Translations under genes and position numbers: made by a program | Notes under the pieces: generated by a model | The model's input: only the letters and a program-made list of their open reading frames with translations | What the model was told of the DNA's origin: nothing | The model's database searches: none | In this document: piece after piece, positions 17,464-26,043 of the stretch | Position numbering within the stretch: the first letter of the stretch is position 1 | How the letters are laid out: every line of letters begins with the position of its first letter | Assembly (NCBI GenBank): GCA_027459845.1 | Contig: DAIDGS010000004.1 | Coordinates: forward strand, 1 to 39,530 | Source: Vulcanimicrobiota bacterium | GTDB taxonomy: Bacteria > Vulcanimicrobiota > Vulcanimicrobiia > Vulcanimicrobiales > Vulcanimicrobiaceae | Direction: 5' to 3' | Length of the DNA stretch: 39,530 nt

Positions 17464-18203
17464 GCGCGATCCTCGGTATCGTCGGGCTGGGCGCGATCGG
17501 CGGGTCGATCGGTCTGCGGGCGCGCGCGCTGGGCTGGCCGACGCTCGGGTACGACGCCTCGCCGGAGGCGGCGGCGCTGGCGGAACGCGTGGGCGTCGTC
17601 AACGCGCTCGGCACCCGGGCGGACCTCTACGCCCGCGCCACGACAATCGTCATCGCCGCCCATCTGGACGGCACCCTCGACGAGCTCGCCCGGCTCCGGC
17701 GCGAGCCGGCCGCCGCGTCGTTGATCCTCGACGTGGCGTCGGTCAAGCGACCGGTCGTCGCGGCCGGGCGAGCGGTGCCCGGCTTCGTCGCCACGCACCC
17801 GATGAGCGGCACCGCCGCATCGGGGGCGGCGGCCGCGCGCGCCGATCTCTTCGAGGGTCGCCCGTGGCTCTACGTGCCCTCCACCGATCGCGCGCTCGAC
17901 CGCCGTGTCGAGGCGTTCGTGGCGGCGATGGGTGCCCGGCCGGTCGCGGTCGATGCCGCCGCGCACGACGCGGCCGTCGCGCTGACCTCGCACCTGCCGC
18001 AAGTGCTGGCCTGGGAGTTCGCGCGCATGGTCGCCGAGCGCGGCATCCCGGAGTACTACTTCGGTCCGGTGGCACGCGAACTGCTGCGGATCGCACCGAT
18101 GGCGACGGCGCTCTGGGAGCCGGTGCTGCGCGCCAACGCCGACGCGATCGATCCCCTGCGCGAGGAGCTGGCGCATCGGCTGGGGCGCGTCCAAGGCGTT
18201 TGA
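17460..18203 (+). CDS. tyrA: Prephenate/arogenate dehydrogenase
   Basis: This 247-residue protein oxidatively decarboxylates prephenate (or arogenate) toward Tyr. The N-terminal Rossmann fold has [13 protein letters not shown] (5-17). The catalytic region includes the [10 protein letters not shown] block and a helical C-terminal dimerisation domain ([13 protein letters not shown]). It is shorter than TyrA proteins with an added ACT or mutase domain, so it probably lacks its own feedback domain. Start is GTG overlapping the aroH stop. The neighbours supply prephenate and the first pathway step. Cofactor and substrate preference cannot be decided by eye. Confidence 0.92.
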   Translation: MSAILGIVGLGAIGGSIGLRARALGWPTLGYDASPEAAALAERVGVVNALGTRADLYARATTIVIAAHLDGTLDELARLRREPAAASLILDVASVKRPVVAAGRAVPGFVATHPMSGTAASGAAAARADLFEGRPWLYVPSTDRALDRRVEAFVAAMGARPVAVDAAAHDAAVALTSHLPQVLAWEFARMVAERGIPEYYFGPVARELLRIAPMATALWEPVLRANADAIDPLREELAHRLGRVQGV

Positions 18204-18228
18204 CGCTCGTCGAGCAGCGTGGTACGCT
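18200..18228 (+). promoter_or_regulatory. Candidate rpsU promoter
   Basis: TTGACG (18200-18205) and TACGCT (18223-18228) are separated by 17 bases, a good sigma-70 match. The -35 begins in the tyrA stop region. A start near 18235 would place the adjacent hairpin at the very 5' end of the rpsU mRNA. Confidence 0.5.
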
Positions 18229-18235
18229 AGGGCGC

Positions 18236-18259
18236 GAGGCCCTGGGGGCCTTAATTTTT
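18236..18259 (+). terminator. Intrinsic terminator-like hairpin between tyrA and rpsU
   Basis: AGGCCC (18237-18242) pairs with GGGCCT (18246-18251) around a 3-base loop, with a G-U extension. TTAATTTTT follows, the best U-tract in the window. It probably ends the aromatic operon. It also lies just after a promoter, so it may act as an rpsU leader structure. Confidence 0.65.
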
Positions 18260-18297
18260 GCGCGTCCTGCGCGCTACGAAAGGGGGGTCGTCACCAC

Positions 18298-18468
18298 ATG
18301 GAAGTTCGCATTGCTCCGGGAGAATCGATCGAAAGCGCGTTGCGACGGTTCAAGAAGGCCACCCAGAAGGCTGGTATTCTCGCCGAGGCGCGCAAGCACG
18401 AGCACTACGAGAAGCCCAGCGTTCGCCGCAAGAAGAAATCTGCGGCCGCGCGCAAGCGCCGGGCCTAG
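18298..18468 (+). CDS. rpsU: 30S ribosomal protein bS21
   Basis: A 56-codon gene encodes [18 protein letters not shown] and so on. It shows the bS21 pattern: an N-terminal strand, the conserved [11 protein letters not shown] helix, the [10 protein letters not shown] block, and a basic tail ([15 protein letters not shown]). It is a small-subunit protein that helps mRNA anti-Shine-Dalgarno pairing. A purine-rich AAAGGGGGG (18279-18287) lies about 10 bases upstream of the ATG. yqeY follows 5 bases later, the usual rpsU-yqeY pairing. Confidence rests on the motif and length. Confidence 0.95.
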   Translation: MEVRIAPGESIESALRRFKKATQKAGILAEARKHEHYEKPSVRRKKKSAAARKRRA

Positions 18469-18473
18469 CGTCG

Positions 18474-18920
18474 ATGGGTACGCTCAAAGACCGCATCGCC
18501 GCCGATCTTACGGCGGCGATGAAGGCGCGCGACCAAGTTCGGCTGGATACGCTGCGCTCGGCAATCTCGGGCTTCACCTACAAGCGCTCCGAGGCCGGTC
18601 GCGACCTTAGCGATGCCGACGAGCTGGCGGTCGTCGTGCGGCTGGTCAAGCAGCGTGGCGACTCGCTAGCCGAGTTCGAACGCGCCGGCCGCAGCGAGCT
18701 CGCGGAGAAGGAGCGGCTCGAACGCGCCATCCTCAGCGAATATCTCCCGCAGCAGAAGTCCGAGGACGAAGTTCGCGCCGAGGTGCGCGCGGCGATCGGC
18801 GAGCTGCCTGAGGCGAGCCGCACGCACGGGGCGGCCATGAAGGCGGCGATGAGCCGGCTCAAGGGCGTCGCCGACGGCAATCTCGTGCGCCGGGTGGTCG
18901 AAGAAGAACTGCGCGCGTAA
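18474..18920 (+). CDS. yqeY: GatB/YqeY domain protein
   Basis: The 148-residue protein matches YqeY throughout: KDRIAADLTAAMKARDQVRLDTLRSAIS at the start, LVKQRGDSLAEFERAGR in the middle, and the C-terminal ILSEYLPQQ, AMKAAMSRLKGVADGNLVRRVV helices. The family shares a tRNA-binding-like tail domain with GatB, but its cellular role is not settled. The ATG follows the rpsU stop by 5 bases. The rpsU-yqeY order is widely conserved, which suggests a translation-related job. Confidence 0.92.
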   Translation: MGTLKDRIAADLTAAMKARDQVRLDTLRSAISGFTYKRSEAGRDLSDADELAVVVRLVKQRGDSLAEFERAGRSELAEKERLERAILSEYLPQQKSEDEVRAEVRAAIGELPEASRTHGAAMKAAMSRLKGVADGNLVRRVVEEELRA

Positions 18921-18950
18921 CTTCGCCGCCTTCCGACGGTAGCAACCGGT

Positions 18951-20285
18951 ATGAAGGTGGCTCGATCGGTCCCGCGTATTGCGCTCGTCGCGTTGGTGCT
19001 CGTGGGGGGACTCGGCCTCTTGCGCGATGCCGCGCCGGCGGTCGCCGCATCGGCGGTCGTCGTTCCCGTGCGTGGTACCGTCGACGCTGCCACCGTCGGG
19101 CTGATCCAGCACGCGCTACGCATCGCGGCACGCACTCACGCCGGCGCGGTGGTGCTCGATATCGATAGTTCTGGCGGGCTGATGGCACCCGCCGAAGCTG
19201 CGCGCAACGCGCTGCTGCGCGCCCCCGAACCGGTCGTGGCGTACGTCGATCCGCACGCGTATTCGGTCGCCGCGCTTTTGGCGCTGGCCGCCAACACGAT
19301 CGTCATGGCGCCGGGCGCGAGCATCGGCGACGCTGAGCCGGTTCCGGTAAGCGCCGCCGCGGTGGCCGCCACCCGCGCCGAGTTCGCTGCGACCGCGCGC
19401 GCGCGCGGTCACGATCCGCAGGCGGCGGCGGCGATGGTCGATCGCACGGTCGCGCTGCCGCAGTTCAAACCCGACGGAAGCGTCCTGACGCTGGATGCCA
19501 ACGCCGCGGTTGCCGCCAAGGTGGCCGCCGCGTCGGCCGATTCGCTCGGCGGCGCACTCGCGGTCGCGCATCTCGCCGGCGCCACGCGCCGCACGGTCAC
19601 CTATAGCTGGGGGGAGCGCCTCGCGCGCATCGCGACCAGCCCGCTGGCCAGCGTCGTGTTGCTGGCTCTCGGACTGCTCGGCTTGCTGATCGAGATGCAG
19701 ACGCTGCACGGTATTGCCGGCGCGATCGGGATCGCGGCGCTGGCGCTCTTTTTTGGAAGCCACATCGTCGCCGGATTCAGCAACGGACTGGTGGCGCTGC
19801 TCGCAGTGCTGGGACTGATTGGAATCCTCTGGGAACTGCACGTGGTGCCCGGCCACGGGATTCCCGGTATCGTAGGGGGGCTGGTTTTGATCGCGGCCGT
19901 GCTTTTAGCGTTCGGCACCCCGTTCTTCTTCGTGGCGGTCGAGTCGCTGGCGACCGCGATCGTCCTCACCGCGATCGTCTTCTCGCTGGTGGTGCGGGCG
20001 CATCCGGAAAACGCCTGGATGCAACGCCTCGCCCTCGGTGCGGCGCAGGGCGCCGACTACGTGACCAGTCGCGATTTTCATGCGCTGCTCGGTCGCGTCG
20101 GCGTGGCCGCCTCGTTTCTGCGACCCGCTGGCATTGCGACGATCGACGGCGAGCGCGTCGACGTACTGACGGAGGGGGAGTTCATAGCGCAGGGAACACC
20201 CGTGCGCGTAACCCGGGTGGAGGGCGCGCGTGTGTTCGTCGAGACGGTCGCGCCGCAAGCGCTGCCGCTCCAACCCCCTTCGTGA
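18951..20285 (+). CDS. nfeD: NfeD-type membrane-bound serine protease family protein
   Basis: This 444-residue protein has three parts. After a signal-like N-terminal segment, residues about 35-220 form a ClpP/crotonase-like domain (VVLDIDSSGGLMAPAEAA, VAYVDPHAYSVAALLALAAN with the likely nucleophile Ser, MAPGASIGDAEPV). Several membrane helices follow (about 230-345). A C-terminal OB-like NfeD domain ends the protein (GVAASFLRPAGIATIDGERVDV, EFIAQGTPVRVTRVEGARVFVE). The second catalytic residue of the protease, usually a Lys after the Ser, is not obvious. Full-length NfeD proteins are typically encoded beside a stomatin or flotillin partner, here floA, 21 bases downstream. They are thought to act in membrane quality control or lipid domains. 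Confidence 0.9.
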   Translation: MKVARSVPRIALVALVLVGGLGLLRDAAPAVAASAVVVPVRGTVDAATVGLIQHALRIAARTHAGAVVLDIDSSGGLMAPAEAARNALLRAPEPVVAYVDPHAYSVAALLALAANTIVMAPGASIGDAEPVPVSAAAVAATRAEFAATARARGHDPQAAAAMVDRTVALPQFKPDGSVLTLDANAAVAAKVAAASADSLGGALAVAHLAGATRRTVTYSWGERLARIATSPLASVVLLALGLLGLLIEMQTLHGIAGAIGIAALALFFGSHIVAGFSNGLVALLAVLGLIGILWELHVVPGHGIPGIVGGLVLIAAVLLAFGTPFFFVAVESLATAIVLTAIVFSLVVRAHPENAWMQRLALGAAQGADYVTSRDFHALLGRVGVAASFLRPAGIATIDGERVDVLTEGEFIAQGTPVRVTRVEGARVFVETVAPQALPLQPPS

Positions 20286-20306
20286 AGTTCGACAAAGGAG
20301 TCGTTT

Positions 20307-21326
20307 GTGGTTGAAGCCGGCGCTCTAGGCATGTTGATCGTCGTCGTTCTCCTGATCGTCGCGTTCTTCGTGTTCCTCTACTACTTTCCGATCGCGCTGT
20401 GGATCCGGACGCTGGCTGCGGGCGTGCCGTTGGGCATCATTTCGCTCGTACGCATGCGCCTGATCGGCATCGCGCCCGGCATCATCGTCACCAACTACGT
20501 CCGCGCGCGCAAGGCCGGGCTGACGCTGACGGTGGATCAACTGCAGTCGCACTATCTGGCCGGCGGCAACGTCGAGAACGTTACGCTCGCGATGATCGCC
20601 GCACAGCGCGCGCAGATACCCCTCGATTGGCAGCGCGCGGCGGCCATCGATCTGGCCGGTCGCAACGTCGTCGAGGCTCTGCAGACGTCGGTCAACCCCA
20701 AAGTGATCGAGACGCCGATCTTTCAGGGCGTCGCGCAAAACGGCATTCAGTTGAACGTGAAGGCGCGTGTGACCGTGCGGAGCAACCTGGATCGTTACGT
20801 CGGCGGCGCCGGCGAGCAGACCATCATCGCGCGCGTCGGCGAAGGCGTGGTCGCGGCCGTCGGTGCGGCCATCGATCACAAGGAGGTCCTGGAGTACCCC
20901 GATCGCATCAGCAAGACGGTGCTCTCCAAGGGTCTCGACGCCGGAACCGCCTTCGAGATCGTGTCGATCGATATCGCCGACGTCGACGTCGGCAAGAACA
21001 TCGGCGCCGACCTGCAGATGAGCCAGGCCGAAGCCGATCGCCGGATCGCCCAAGCCAAGGCCTCGGAACGCCAATACGCGGCGATGGCCGCCGAGCAAGA
21101 GCAGAAGGCCGAAACCCAGGCCATGCGCGCCAAGGTCGTCGAGGCCGAAGCGGCCGTGCCGCAAGCCATTGCGCAAGCGCTCAAGAGCGGCAACATCGGC
21201 GTGATGGACCTCTATCGCATGAAGAACATCCAGGCCGATACCGAGATGCGCGGTTCGATCGGCGGCAGCGTCGAGGGTGGCGACGGTCCGGTCGCGCCAC
21301 CGCCGCCCGTACCGCCCGCCAAGTAG
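20307..21326 (+). CDS. floA: Flotillin-like protein FloA
   Basis: The 339-residue product begins at GTG 20307 behind a strong AAAGGAG site (20294-20300, 6 bases). It has an N-terminal membrane hairpin ([24 protein letters not shown]), then the SPFH-type domain with the FloA-specific blocks [19 protein letters not shown] and [20 protein letters not shown] coiled-coil region follows ([37 protein letters not shown]). The tail is Gly/Pro-rich. FloA forms membrane microdomain scaffolds and is encoded with NfeD here as in Bacillus. Confidence 0.95.
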   Translation: MVEAGALGMLIVVVLLIVAFFVFLYYFPIALWIRTLAAGVPLGIISLVRMRLIGIAPGIIVTNYVRARKAGLTLTVDQLQSHYLAGGNVENVTLAMIAAQRAQIPLDWQRAAAIDLAGRNVVEALQTSVNPKVIETPIFQGVAQNGIQLNVKARVTVRSNLDRYVGGAGEQTIIARVGEGVVAAVGAAIDHKEVLEYPDRISKTVLSKGLDAGTAFEIVSIDIADVDVGKNIGADLQMSQAEADRRIAQAKASERQYAAMAAEQEQKAETQAMRAKVVEAEAAVPQAIAQALKSGNIGVMDLYRMKNIQADTEMRGSIGGSVEGGDGPVAPPPPVPPAK

Positions 21327-21803
21327 GTGCACGCCGGTCAACTGCTCACCTACCTCTGGGTGGGCGTGGTGATCCTCGCGGTCTTCGGGAACATCGCGAA
21401 GTCGGCAAAGCGTCAGGCGGCCCAGCTCCGGCAGCGTCCGCCGGGTAACTCCGGGCAGATCCCGCCCGCAGTGCCGGCCGGCATCCTGCGCCAGTTCGAT
21501 CCGACGGTCGCTGCCCGCGTCGTCGTCGCACCGCGCACCCCGCAGCCGGTCGTGCGGCAGGCGCCGCCGCCGTTCGTCTCCCCGAAGAACGCATCACCGA
21601 CCGTCGCGGCCCCGGAGCGGGCCGTGGCGCCGCTGGCGCCCTCGCCGCCGCCGCGCGAGGTCCTCAGCCCGCCGGCCGGCGACCTGACGCACGCCGGGTC
21701 CCGGCGCCGCAACCCGGGCTGGCTGGCGCAGGGTGGTTGGGCGCGAGCGGTGGTCGCCGCCGAGGTCCTTGGCAAGCCTCGGGCGCTGCGCGACGAATGG
21801 TAG
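21327..21803 (+). CDS. Pro-rich single-span membrane protein of unknown function
   Basis: The 158-residue product starts with GTG directly after the floA stop. It has one N-terminal hydrophobic segment (LLTYLWVGVVILAVFG), a long Pro/Ala/Val-rich low-complexity middle, and a short C-terminal motif (GGWARAVVAAEVLGKPRALRDEW). The C-terminus resembles a WxxAIIxxEILGxPxALR pattern that I associate with small proteins encoded after flotillin genes, but I cannot verify this. Position suggests a partner of the FloA/NfeD pair. The function is not known. Confidence 0.7.
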   Translation: MHAGQLLTYLWVGVVILAVFGNIAKSAKRQAAQLRQRPPGNSGQIPPAVPAGILRQFDPTVAARVVVAPRTPQPVVRQAPPPFVSPKNASPTVAAPERAVAPLAPSPPPREVLSPPAGDLTHAGSRRRNPGWLAQGGWARAVVAAEVLGKPRALRDEW

Positions 21804-21807
21804 GGGA

Positions 21808-22746
21808 TTGCGGACAGAGCGCGCGATCGACCTCGACGGTCTCACCGACCAGGTTCGACTCTTTGGGGAGTACGACCGAAATCTCTCGGCGATCGAGGCC
21901 GCGTTGGCGGTCGAAGTTCGCGCTGCCGGCGGCCGGTTGCACCTTAGCGGCACCGACGACCGCGTCGATCGCGCCGAGAGCGCGGTGCGCCGCCTGCTCG
22001 ATGCCGCGTTAGCGGGCGCGCACATCGGTCCCGACGACGTCACCTTGGCGCTCTCCGACGCCGCCCACGACGAGGTACGCGCGCCGCTTCCGGGGACGCT
22101 GCTGCGCGCCCCGCGCGGACGCGAGATTCGCCCGCGCACGCCCGGTCAGCGCGCCCTCGTCGATGCGATTGCGGCGCACGCGCTGACCTTCGGCATCGGT
22201 CCGGCCGGGACCGGGAAGACGTTTTTGGCGATCGTGATGGCGGTGCGCGCGCTCAAGGCGCACGAGGTCGCGCGCGTGGTGCTCTCGCGTCCCGCGATCG
22301 AAGCCGGGGAGAGTCTCGGGTTTCTGCCGGGCGACGTGCGCGAGAAAGTCGATCCGTACATGCGCCCGCTCTTCGACGCACTCGGCGAACTGCTCGAGAC
22401 GGCGCAACTGGGAAAGCTGCTCGAGCGCGGCGTGGTCGAGGTCGCACCGCTGGCGTACATGCGCGGCCGCACGCTCACCGATGCGTTCGTGATTCTCGAC
22501 GAAGCGCAGAACGCCACCAAAGAACAACTCAAGATGTTTCTCACGCGTCTTGGCCCCTCGTCGCGCATGGTCGTGACCGGCGACGTCACCCAGACCGATC
22601 TGCCGTCGGGAGCACACAGCGGCTTGCGCGACGCCGCGCGCCGGCTGCTCGGCATCGAGGGCGTCGCCGCGGTCGAACTCGACGAACGCGACGTCGTGCG
22701 CCATCCCTTGGTTGCGCGCATCATCGGCGCGTACGCGCGACCGTGA
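21808..22746 (+). CDS. phoH: PhoH-family ATPase
   Basis: From TTG 21808 the product is 312 residues, close to the family norm. The N-terminal KH-like part has VRLFGEYDRNLSAIEAAL. The ATPase domain has a Walker A GPAGTGKT (Lys137), the blocks RPAIEAGESLGFLPGDV and KVDPYMRPL, and a Walker B VILDEAQN. The end is TGDVTQTDLP and VRHPLVARIIGAY. PhoH proteins are linked to RNA processing and ribosome quality, and are often next to ybeY, as here. There is no in-frame ATG. A GTG at 21733 would overlap the previous gene by 71 bases and adds a non-conserved segment, so I prefer TTG. Confidence 0.92.
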   Translation: MRTERAIDLDGLTDQVRLFGEYDRNLSAIEAALAVEVRAAGGRLHLSGTDDRVDRAESAVRRLLDAALAGAHIGPDDVTLALSDAAHDEVRAPLPGTLLRAPRGREIRPRTPGQRALVDAIAAHALTFGIGPAGTGKTFLAIVMAVRALKAHEVARVVLSRPAIEAGESLGFLPGDVREKVDPYMRPLFDALGELLETAQLGKLLERGVVEVAPLAYMRGRTLTDAFVILDEAQNATKEQLKMFLTRLGPSSRMVVTGDVTQTDLPSGAHSGLRDAARRLLGIEGVAAVELDERDVVRHPLVARIIGAYARP

Positions 22747-23207
22747 TCTACTATCGCAACGCGGTGCGAGCCAGCGGCGTCGACGGCCGGGCGCTGGTCG
22801 CCACCGCGCGCAGACTCTTGGATGCCGCCGGTCAGGCCGATGCGTCGCTCTCGCTCACGTTGGTCGGCGACCGTGCGATCGCGACCCTCAACCGGCACCA
22901 TCGTGGCAAGGATAAACCGACCGACGTGCTCAGCTTCGGCGCCTATGCGCCGGGCGAAGCCGCGCCGGCCGGCACCGAACGCCTGCTGGGCGACGTCGTC
23001 ATCTCGGTGGATACCGCGCGCCGCCAAGCTGCCGCGTACGATGCGACGCTGCAGCGCGAGCTCTATCGCCTGTTGATTCATGGCATCCTCCACGTGCTCG
23101 GCCACGATCACGAGGCGCTCGGCGAGCGCCGGCGGATGGAACGCGAGGAACGCAGGTTGGCCCGCGCCATCGACCTGCCGTGGCCGTATCCGGACGACGC
23201 GCCGTGA
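22743..23207 (+). CDS. ybeY: Endoribonuclease YbeY (rRNA maturation factor)
   Basis: The 154-residue product has the zinc-binding signature HGILHVLGHDH (His113, His117, His123) and the upstream TDVLSFGAY, LLGDVVISVD blocks. YbeY is a metal-dependent RNase involved in 16S rRNA 3' processing and 70S quality control. The GTG overlaps the phoH stop (GTGA), a conserved pairing. The neighbouring downstream kinase/phosphatase fusion follows with a TGATG overlap. Confidence 0.95.
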   Translation: MIYYRNAVRASGVDGRALVATARRLLDAAGQADASLSLTLVGDRAIATLNRHHRGKDKPTDVLSFGAYAPGEAAPAGTERLLGDVVISVDTARRQAAAYDATLQRELYRLLIHGILHVLGHDHEALGERRRMEREERRLARAIDLPWPYPDDAP

Positions 23208-23971
23208 TGCACCCGCACGGCGACGAACGCGCCGGCGCACGTCGGAGTTCGGGCGGCAACCGGATGCTGCGCTCGTTCAACCACGCCTTCGACGGGATCG
23301 TCTACGCCGCGCGTACGCAGCCGAACATGCGCGTACACCTCGCGATCGCGGTGCTGGTGCTCGTCGCCACGTTGGTGCTGCGTCTGCAGCGCCCCTACGT
23401 CGTGGCGGTGATCGTGCTGATCGTGGTCGTGCTGGCGCTCGAGTTGGTGAATACGGCGGTGGAGGCGGTCGTCGATCTCTTGACGGTGGCTCACCATCCG
23501 CTGGCAAAAACCGCCAAAGATGCGGCCGCAGGCGCGGTCCTGGTGGCCTCGATCGGCGCCACCGTGTGCGGCTACCTGATCTTCTATCAGGGGATAACCA
23601 GCGGCGGCGCAACCGTGTTTGCCGCCGTTGCCGCGGTGCCCACCCATGTCGCCGTGATCGTCCTCGCGATTGCGGCAATCGCGACCATCTTCGCCAAGGT
23701 CTGGACCGATCGCGGCCGGCCGCTGCACGGCGGCGCGGTCTCCGGACACGCGGCGCTGGCCTTTGCGGCAGCCACCGTACTCGCGCTCTTCTATCGCCAG
23801 CCGCTCGCCGCACTGCTGGGCTACTTCGTTGCGTTTCTGGTCGCGCAGAGCCGCGTCGAAGCGCGCATCCACTCGCCGCTGGAGACGTTCTGGGGAGGCG
23901 CGTTGGGGACGCTCGTCGCGCTGGCGGTCTACCTGTTGATCCGCCCGCACCTTGGGAGCCTCGTGCTATAA
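23207..23971 (+). CDS. Diacylglycerol/undecaprenol kinase - PAP2 phosphatase fusion
   Basis: The 254-residue membrane protein fuses two domains. Residues about 20-130 are a DgkA-type lipid kinase: RSFNHAFDGIVYAARTQPNMR, the LELVNTAVEAVVDLL active-site block and LAKTAKDAAAGAVLV. Residues about 140-250 are a PAP2 phosphatase: GRP (near 175), SGHAALAF, and SRVEARIHSPLE. The last motif fits SR-x5-H-x3-D except that Glu replaces the final Asp. The pair could phosphorylate and dephosphorylate undecaprenol, setting the lipid carrier pool. Fusions of this kind occur in other bacteria. The order phoH-ybeY-dgkA is conserved. Confidence 0.9.
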   Translation: MHPHGDERAGARRSSGGNRMLRSFNHAFDGIVYAARTQPNMRVHLAIAVLVLVATLVLRLQRPYVVAVIVLIVVVLALELVNTAVEAVVDLLTVAHHPLAKTAKDAAAGAVLVASIGATVCGYLIFYQGITSGGATVFAAVAAVPTHVAVIVLAIAAIATIFAKVWTDRGRPLHGGAVSGHAALAFAAATVLALFYRQPLAALLGYFVAFLVAQSRVEARIHSPLETFWGGALGTLVALAVYLLIRPHLGSLVL

Positions 23972-23972
23972 T
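23964..23972 (+). promoter_or_regulatory. Extended -10 promoter for the corC-like operon
   Basis: A perfect TATAAT (23967-23972) is preceded by TGC, giving an extended -10 (TGnTATAAT), inside the last codons of the upstream gene. No convincing -35 was seen. The expected start lies near 23979-23982, which coincides with the TTG start of the next gene and points to a leaderless mRNA. Confidence 0.6.
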
Positions 23973-23981
23973 GGCGCCGAT

Positions 23982-25316
23982 TTGAGTACCGATCCCTCCC
24001 GAAGTAGCCCGGACGCCTTCATCCTCCACCTCATCGTGCTCGCGGTGCTGGTCGGGTTGGCTGCGTTCTTTGCCGCCGCCGAAGCGGCGCTGATCTCGAT
24101 CGGAAAGCTGCGCGCGCGCGCGATTGCCGAACGGCGCGTGCGCGGCGCGCGCAATCTGCTGGCGATGGTCGAGGACAAGAACCGCTTTTTGACCGCGGTC
24201 CTGGTGGGCAACACGATCGTCCTGCTGGTCGCCGATTCGCTCGCGACCTACGTCGCCATCGAACTGCAGCTTCCGTTCGCGGCGGTGGTGTCGACGGTCG
24301 TCACGACCGTGCTGATGCTCACCTTCGGCGAACTGCTGCCCAAGATGGTGGTGACCGCGAATGCCGAGCGCTGGGCGTTGCGGCTGGCCTGGCCGATGCG
24401 CTGGGCGGCGATGCTGCTGACGCCGATCGCGCGCTCGTTTCAGGTGCTGGTGGAGGTGATGCTCCGCCCATTCGGCGTGCGGCCTAGCGGAGGGGTGTTC
24501 GTCACCGAGGACGACATCCGCGCGATCGTCAACGTCGGTGCCGAGCAGCGCGTGATCGAGGAGCAGGAGCGCGAGATGATCCACTCGATCATCGAGTTCG
24601 GCGATACGATCGTGCGCGAGGTGATGAAGCCGCGTCCGGCCATGGTCGCGGTCTCGATCGACGACTCGCCGCGGCGTGCCCTCGACGTGGTGATTGCCGA
24701 AGGCTACTCAAAACTGCCGGTCTACCAGGAATCGAAGGACGATATCGTCGGCGTGGTTCACGATCGCGAACTGCTGGTAGCGCTCGCCAACGGGACGCTC
24801 GCGCAGACGTCGCTGCGCGCGCTGATGCGCCCGGCGCTCCATGTGCCCGAGACGAAGAAGATCGCCGAGTTGCTGCGCATGATGCAGCGCGATAAGTTTA
24901 GCTTGGCGATCGTCGTCGATGAGTACGGCGGTACCGCCGGTCTGGTGACGATGGAGGATCTCCTCGAAGAGATCGTCGGTGAAATTCGCGACGAGCACGA
25001 CGTCGACGAGATGGAACCGATCCACGTCGTGAGCGCGCACGAAGCCGTGGTCGATGCCGGCACGAACATCGAAGACGTGAACGCGAAGCTGCAGACGCGT
25101 CTACCCACCGAGGACTTCGAGACGATCGGCGGATACACCATGGGACTCTTCGGCCGGCTACCCGCTCAGGGCGAAGAGATCGCCGCCGACGAGTGGACGC
25201 GGTTGCGCGTCGATCGCACGCGCGGCCGGCGCATCTTGGCGGTTCGGATCTTCACGAGCGCGATCCCGACCGAACCGATCGAGAGCCCGCTCGATGACGC
25301 CGCCGCGCAGCTATAA
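23982..25316 (+). CDS. CorC/HlyC-type CNNM transporter (hemolysin family)
   Basis: From TTG 23982 the product is 444 residues. It has a DUF21/CNNM membrane domain (about 10-175; FFAAAEAALISI and LTFGELLPKM motifs), a pair of CBS domains (about 205-325; VREVMKPRPAMV, FSLAIVVDEYGGTAGLVTMEDLLEEIVGEI) and a C-terminal CorC_HlyC domain (TRLPTEDFETIGGYTMGLFGRLP). These proteins are implicated in magnesium or cobalt export. A TTG at 23952 is an alternative, but the promoter TATAAT at 23967-23972 lies between the two, favouring 23982. It overlaps recO by 23 bases. Confidence 0.92.
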   Translation: MSTDPSRSSPDAFILHLIVLAVLVGLAAFFAAAEAALISIGKLRARAIAERRVRGARNLLAMVEDKNRFLTAVLVGNTIVLLVADSLATYVAIELQLPFAAVVSTVVTTVLMLTFGELLPKMVVTANAERWALRLAWPMRWAAMLLTPIARSFQVLVEVMLRPFGVRPSGGVFVTEDDIRAIVNVGAEQRVIEEQEREMIHSIIEFGDTIVREVMKPRPAMVAVSIDDSPRRALDVVIAEGYSKLPVYQESKDDIVGVVHDRELLVALANGTLAQTSLRALMRPALHVPETKKIAELLRMMQRDKFSLAIVVDEYGGTAGLVTMEDLLEEIVGEIRDEHDVDEMEPIHVVSAHEAVVDAGTNIEDVNAKLQTRLPTEDFETIGGYTMGLFGRLPAQGEEIAADEWTRLRVDRTRGRRILAVRIFTSAIPTEPIESPLDDAAAQL

Positions 25317-26043
25317 AGCCCGCGGCGTCGTCCTGCGCAGTCGGCCGCTGGGCGAAGCGGATCGCATCCTGACGCTCTTCACCGCCGAGCACGGCCGTAT
25401 CGACGCGGTTGCCAAGGGCATCCGCCGTGCGCGCAGCCGAATGGGCGGTCAACTCCAGTTCGGTAACGAGTGCGCCTTCGGGATGCACCGGGGGCGATCG
25501 CTCGACGTGATTGCGACGGCCGATCTGGTCACGGCGCGCTGGGAACGCTTGGTTCAGCCGGCTTCGTTTGCGGTCGCGTCGTTGCTGGCCGAACTGGTCG
25601 TCGGCTTCTGCGAGCCGGATCTCGCGGTCGACGAGGTCTACGTGCTGCTCAACGGGGCGCTGGATGCACTGGGTCGGGTTGCCGACCCGCGCTCGCTCCT
25701 TCCACGCTTCGGGATGCGCCTGCTCGATGCGCTGGGCACCGCGCCGCCGGTCGACCGCTGCGTACGCTGCATGCAACCGCTGGCAACGCGCGCGTACCTC
25801 GATGCCGAAGGCGGCGGCATGATCGACGAAGCCTGTCGCGAACCGTGGCGCGACATGCCGTTGTGGGATGGCGACGACCTGGCGAACCTTCGCGCGCTCG
25901 CTGCGCCGCGCGACCGCGCCGGCGCGGTCCTGGTGGCCCGTCCGCAGGTGGCACGCGGCGTCGAGGCACTGCTGATGCATCAGCTCGGGCGCCGCCCCAA
26001 AGCCTCCGCGCTGATCGGCGGCCTCGGGGAGACGACGGCGTGA
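25294..26043 (+). CDS. recO: DNA repair protein RecO
   Basis: The 249-residue product has the RecO N-terminal OB fold (YKARGVVLRSRPLGEADRILTLFTAEHGRIDAVAKGIRR) and the helical C-terminal domain with a zinc-finger region. Cys156 and Cys159 (CVRC) pair with Cys181, and a fourth Cys is missing, so the zinc site looks incomplete. RecO loads RecA with RecR in RecF-pathway repair. It starts 23 bases inside corC, and its stop overlaps the yqgF start (GTGA). Confidence 0.93.
   Translation: MTPPRSYKARGVVLRSRPLGEADRILTLFTAEHGRIDAVAKGIRRARSRMGGQLQFGNECAFGMHRGRSLDVIATADLVTARWERLVQPASFAVASLLAELVVGFCEPDLAVDEVYVLLNGALDALGRVADPRSLLPRFGMRLLDALGTAPPVDRCVRCMQPLATRAYLDAEGGGMIDEACREPWRDMPLWDGDDLANLRALAAPRDRAGAVLVARPQVARGVEALLMHQLGRRPKASALIGGLGETTA

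Noticed and set aside
21733-21807. Upstream GTG extension of phoH
   Set aside because: It overlaps the preceding gene by 71 bases and adds residues outside the family; the TTG at 21808 matches where homology begins.
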